From contig CALGAO010000128.1 in NCBI GenBank assembly GCA_937957685.1, forward strand, positions 1-5,453: a stretch of DNA of 5,453 nt. The letters are read 5' to 3'. Below are positions 5,225-5,453 of the stretch, piece by piece; the first letter of the stretch is position 1; each line of letters begins with the position of its first letter. The notes below the pieces were generated by a model. It did no database searches. It saw nothing but the letters and a program-made list of their open reading frames with translations, and was not told the origin of the DNA. The position numbers and the translations under genes were made by a program. This DNA comes from an uncultured Paenibacillaceae bacterium. GTDB lineage: Bacteria > Bacillota > Bacilli > Paenibacillales > DA-C8.

Positions 5225-5453
5225 GATCCAGCGACAGCTGGCGGATCGGACGCTGCACCTGCTTCTCCAGCAGATAGAGGAAGGTTGGTCGGGGCTCGTC
5301 CTTGATCTGCCTGAAGATCAGCCTATCCTCCAGATATTCCTGCAATCGCGTGGACAGGACGCGCGGTGTGATGCCGTCCAGCGTCTGCCGAATCTCCTGG
5401 AATCTCGTATGGTCATAGCCGATCGTCAGCAGGATGGGCAATCCCCATACCTT
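5208..5453 (-). CDS. HxlR-type winged-helix transcriptional regulator, C-terminal part (start beyond right edge)
   Basis: The frame enters the window as KVWGLPILLTIGYDHTRF and ends at a TAA (5210-5208). It matches the HxlR layout: a first helix of the KW-x-PIL type, an RFxEIRQTLDGITPRVLSTR recognition region, then LQEYLEDRLIFRQI and the wing around KDEPRPTFLYLL. Family members of about 100-120 residues bind DNA as dimers and often respond to quinones, aldehydes or redox stress; the target here is unknown. About 81 codons are visible, so 20-35 N-terminal residues lie outside. The end (RQLSLDLASLV) lacks the usual KGR-x-L-x-P and final Trp of many members, and a DinB-like tail begins in another frame at the same place. 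The C-terminus may therefore be altered by a deletion. A TTG at 5441-5439 is in frame but falls inside the conserved helix, so it is not the start. Confidence 0.78.
   Translation of the reverse strand, partial: KVWGLPILLTIGYDHTRFQEIRQTLDGITPRVLSTRLQEYLEDRLIFRQIKDEPRPTFLYLLEKQVQRPIRQLSLDLASLV

Overview
The window looks like chromosomal DNA of a GC-rich Firmicute, most probably Paenibacillaceae (Paenibacillus, Cohnella or a relative). Three things suggest this: strong AGGAGG-type ribosome binding sites, a 7TM-type NarL-family sensor kinase, and a Tyr/Gly-rich leader joined to a VCBS/FG-GAP-like protein of a kind I recall from Paenibacillus and Brevibacillus. The assignment is an inference; no rRNA or other diagnostic marker is present.

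Layout: (1) 1-242, minus: N-terminal part of a VCBS/FG-GAP-like protein that runs off the left edge. (2) 325-577, minus: a compact small-gene unit with a promoter, a strong Shine-Dalgarno, a 36-residue single-span membrane peptide and a GC-rich hairpin. (3) 578-663: nothing I can support. (4) 664-895: an AT-rich array of five 24-bp imperfect palindromes whose starts lie exactly 52 bp apart. (5) 896-about 1500, minus: a decayed gene for an extracellular protein with carbohydrate-binding-like domains, broken by indels and an apparent deletion between two domain copies. (6) 1569-4220, minus: a two-component pair with the response regulator first and the histidine kinase second, 4 nt apart. The kinase is intact; the regulator is frameshifted inside its receiver domain. 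(7) 4221-4475: a divergent control region with a candidate promoter on each strand and a 16-bp palindrome. (8) 4476-5084, plus: a 202-residue four-span membrane protein of unknown function. (9) 5092-5145: a strong hairpin terminator usable from both sides. (10) 5144-5453, minus: the C-terminal part of an HxlR-type regulator, followed in another frame by what looks like the last 26 codons of a DinB-family protein.

Functionally, the kinase-regulator pair would normally sense an envelope signal and activate nearby genes. The divergent membrane protein is the obvious local target or partner. As the sequence stands the pair cannot signal normally, because the regulator would end at a TGA soon after the frameshift and lose its DNA-binding domain.

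The least explained element is the phased palindrome array between the small membrane-peptide unit and the decayed gene. It is too regular to be chance, its intervening segments resemble one another (so it is not a normal CRISPR array), and its period is close to five helical turns.
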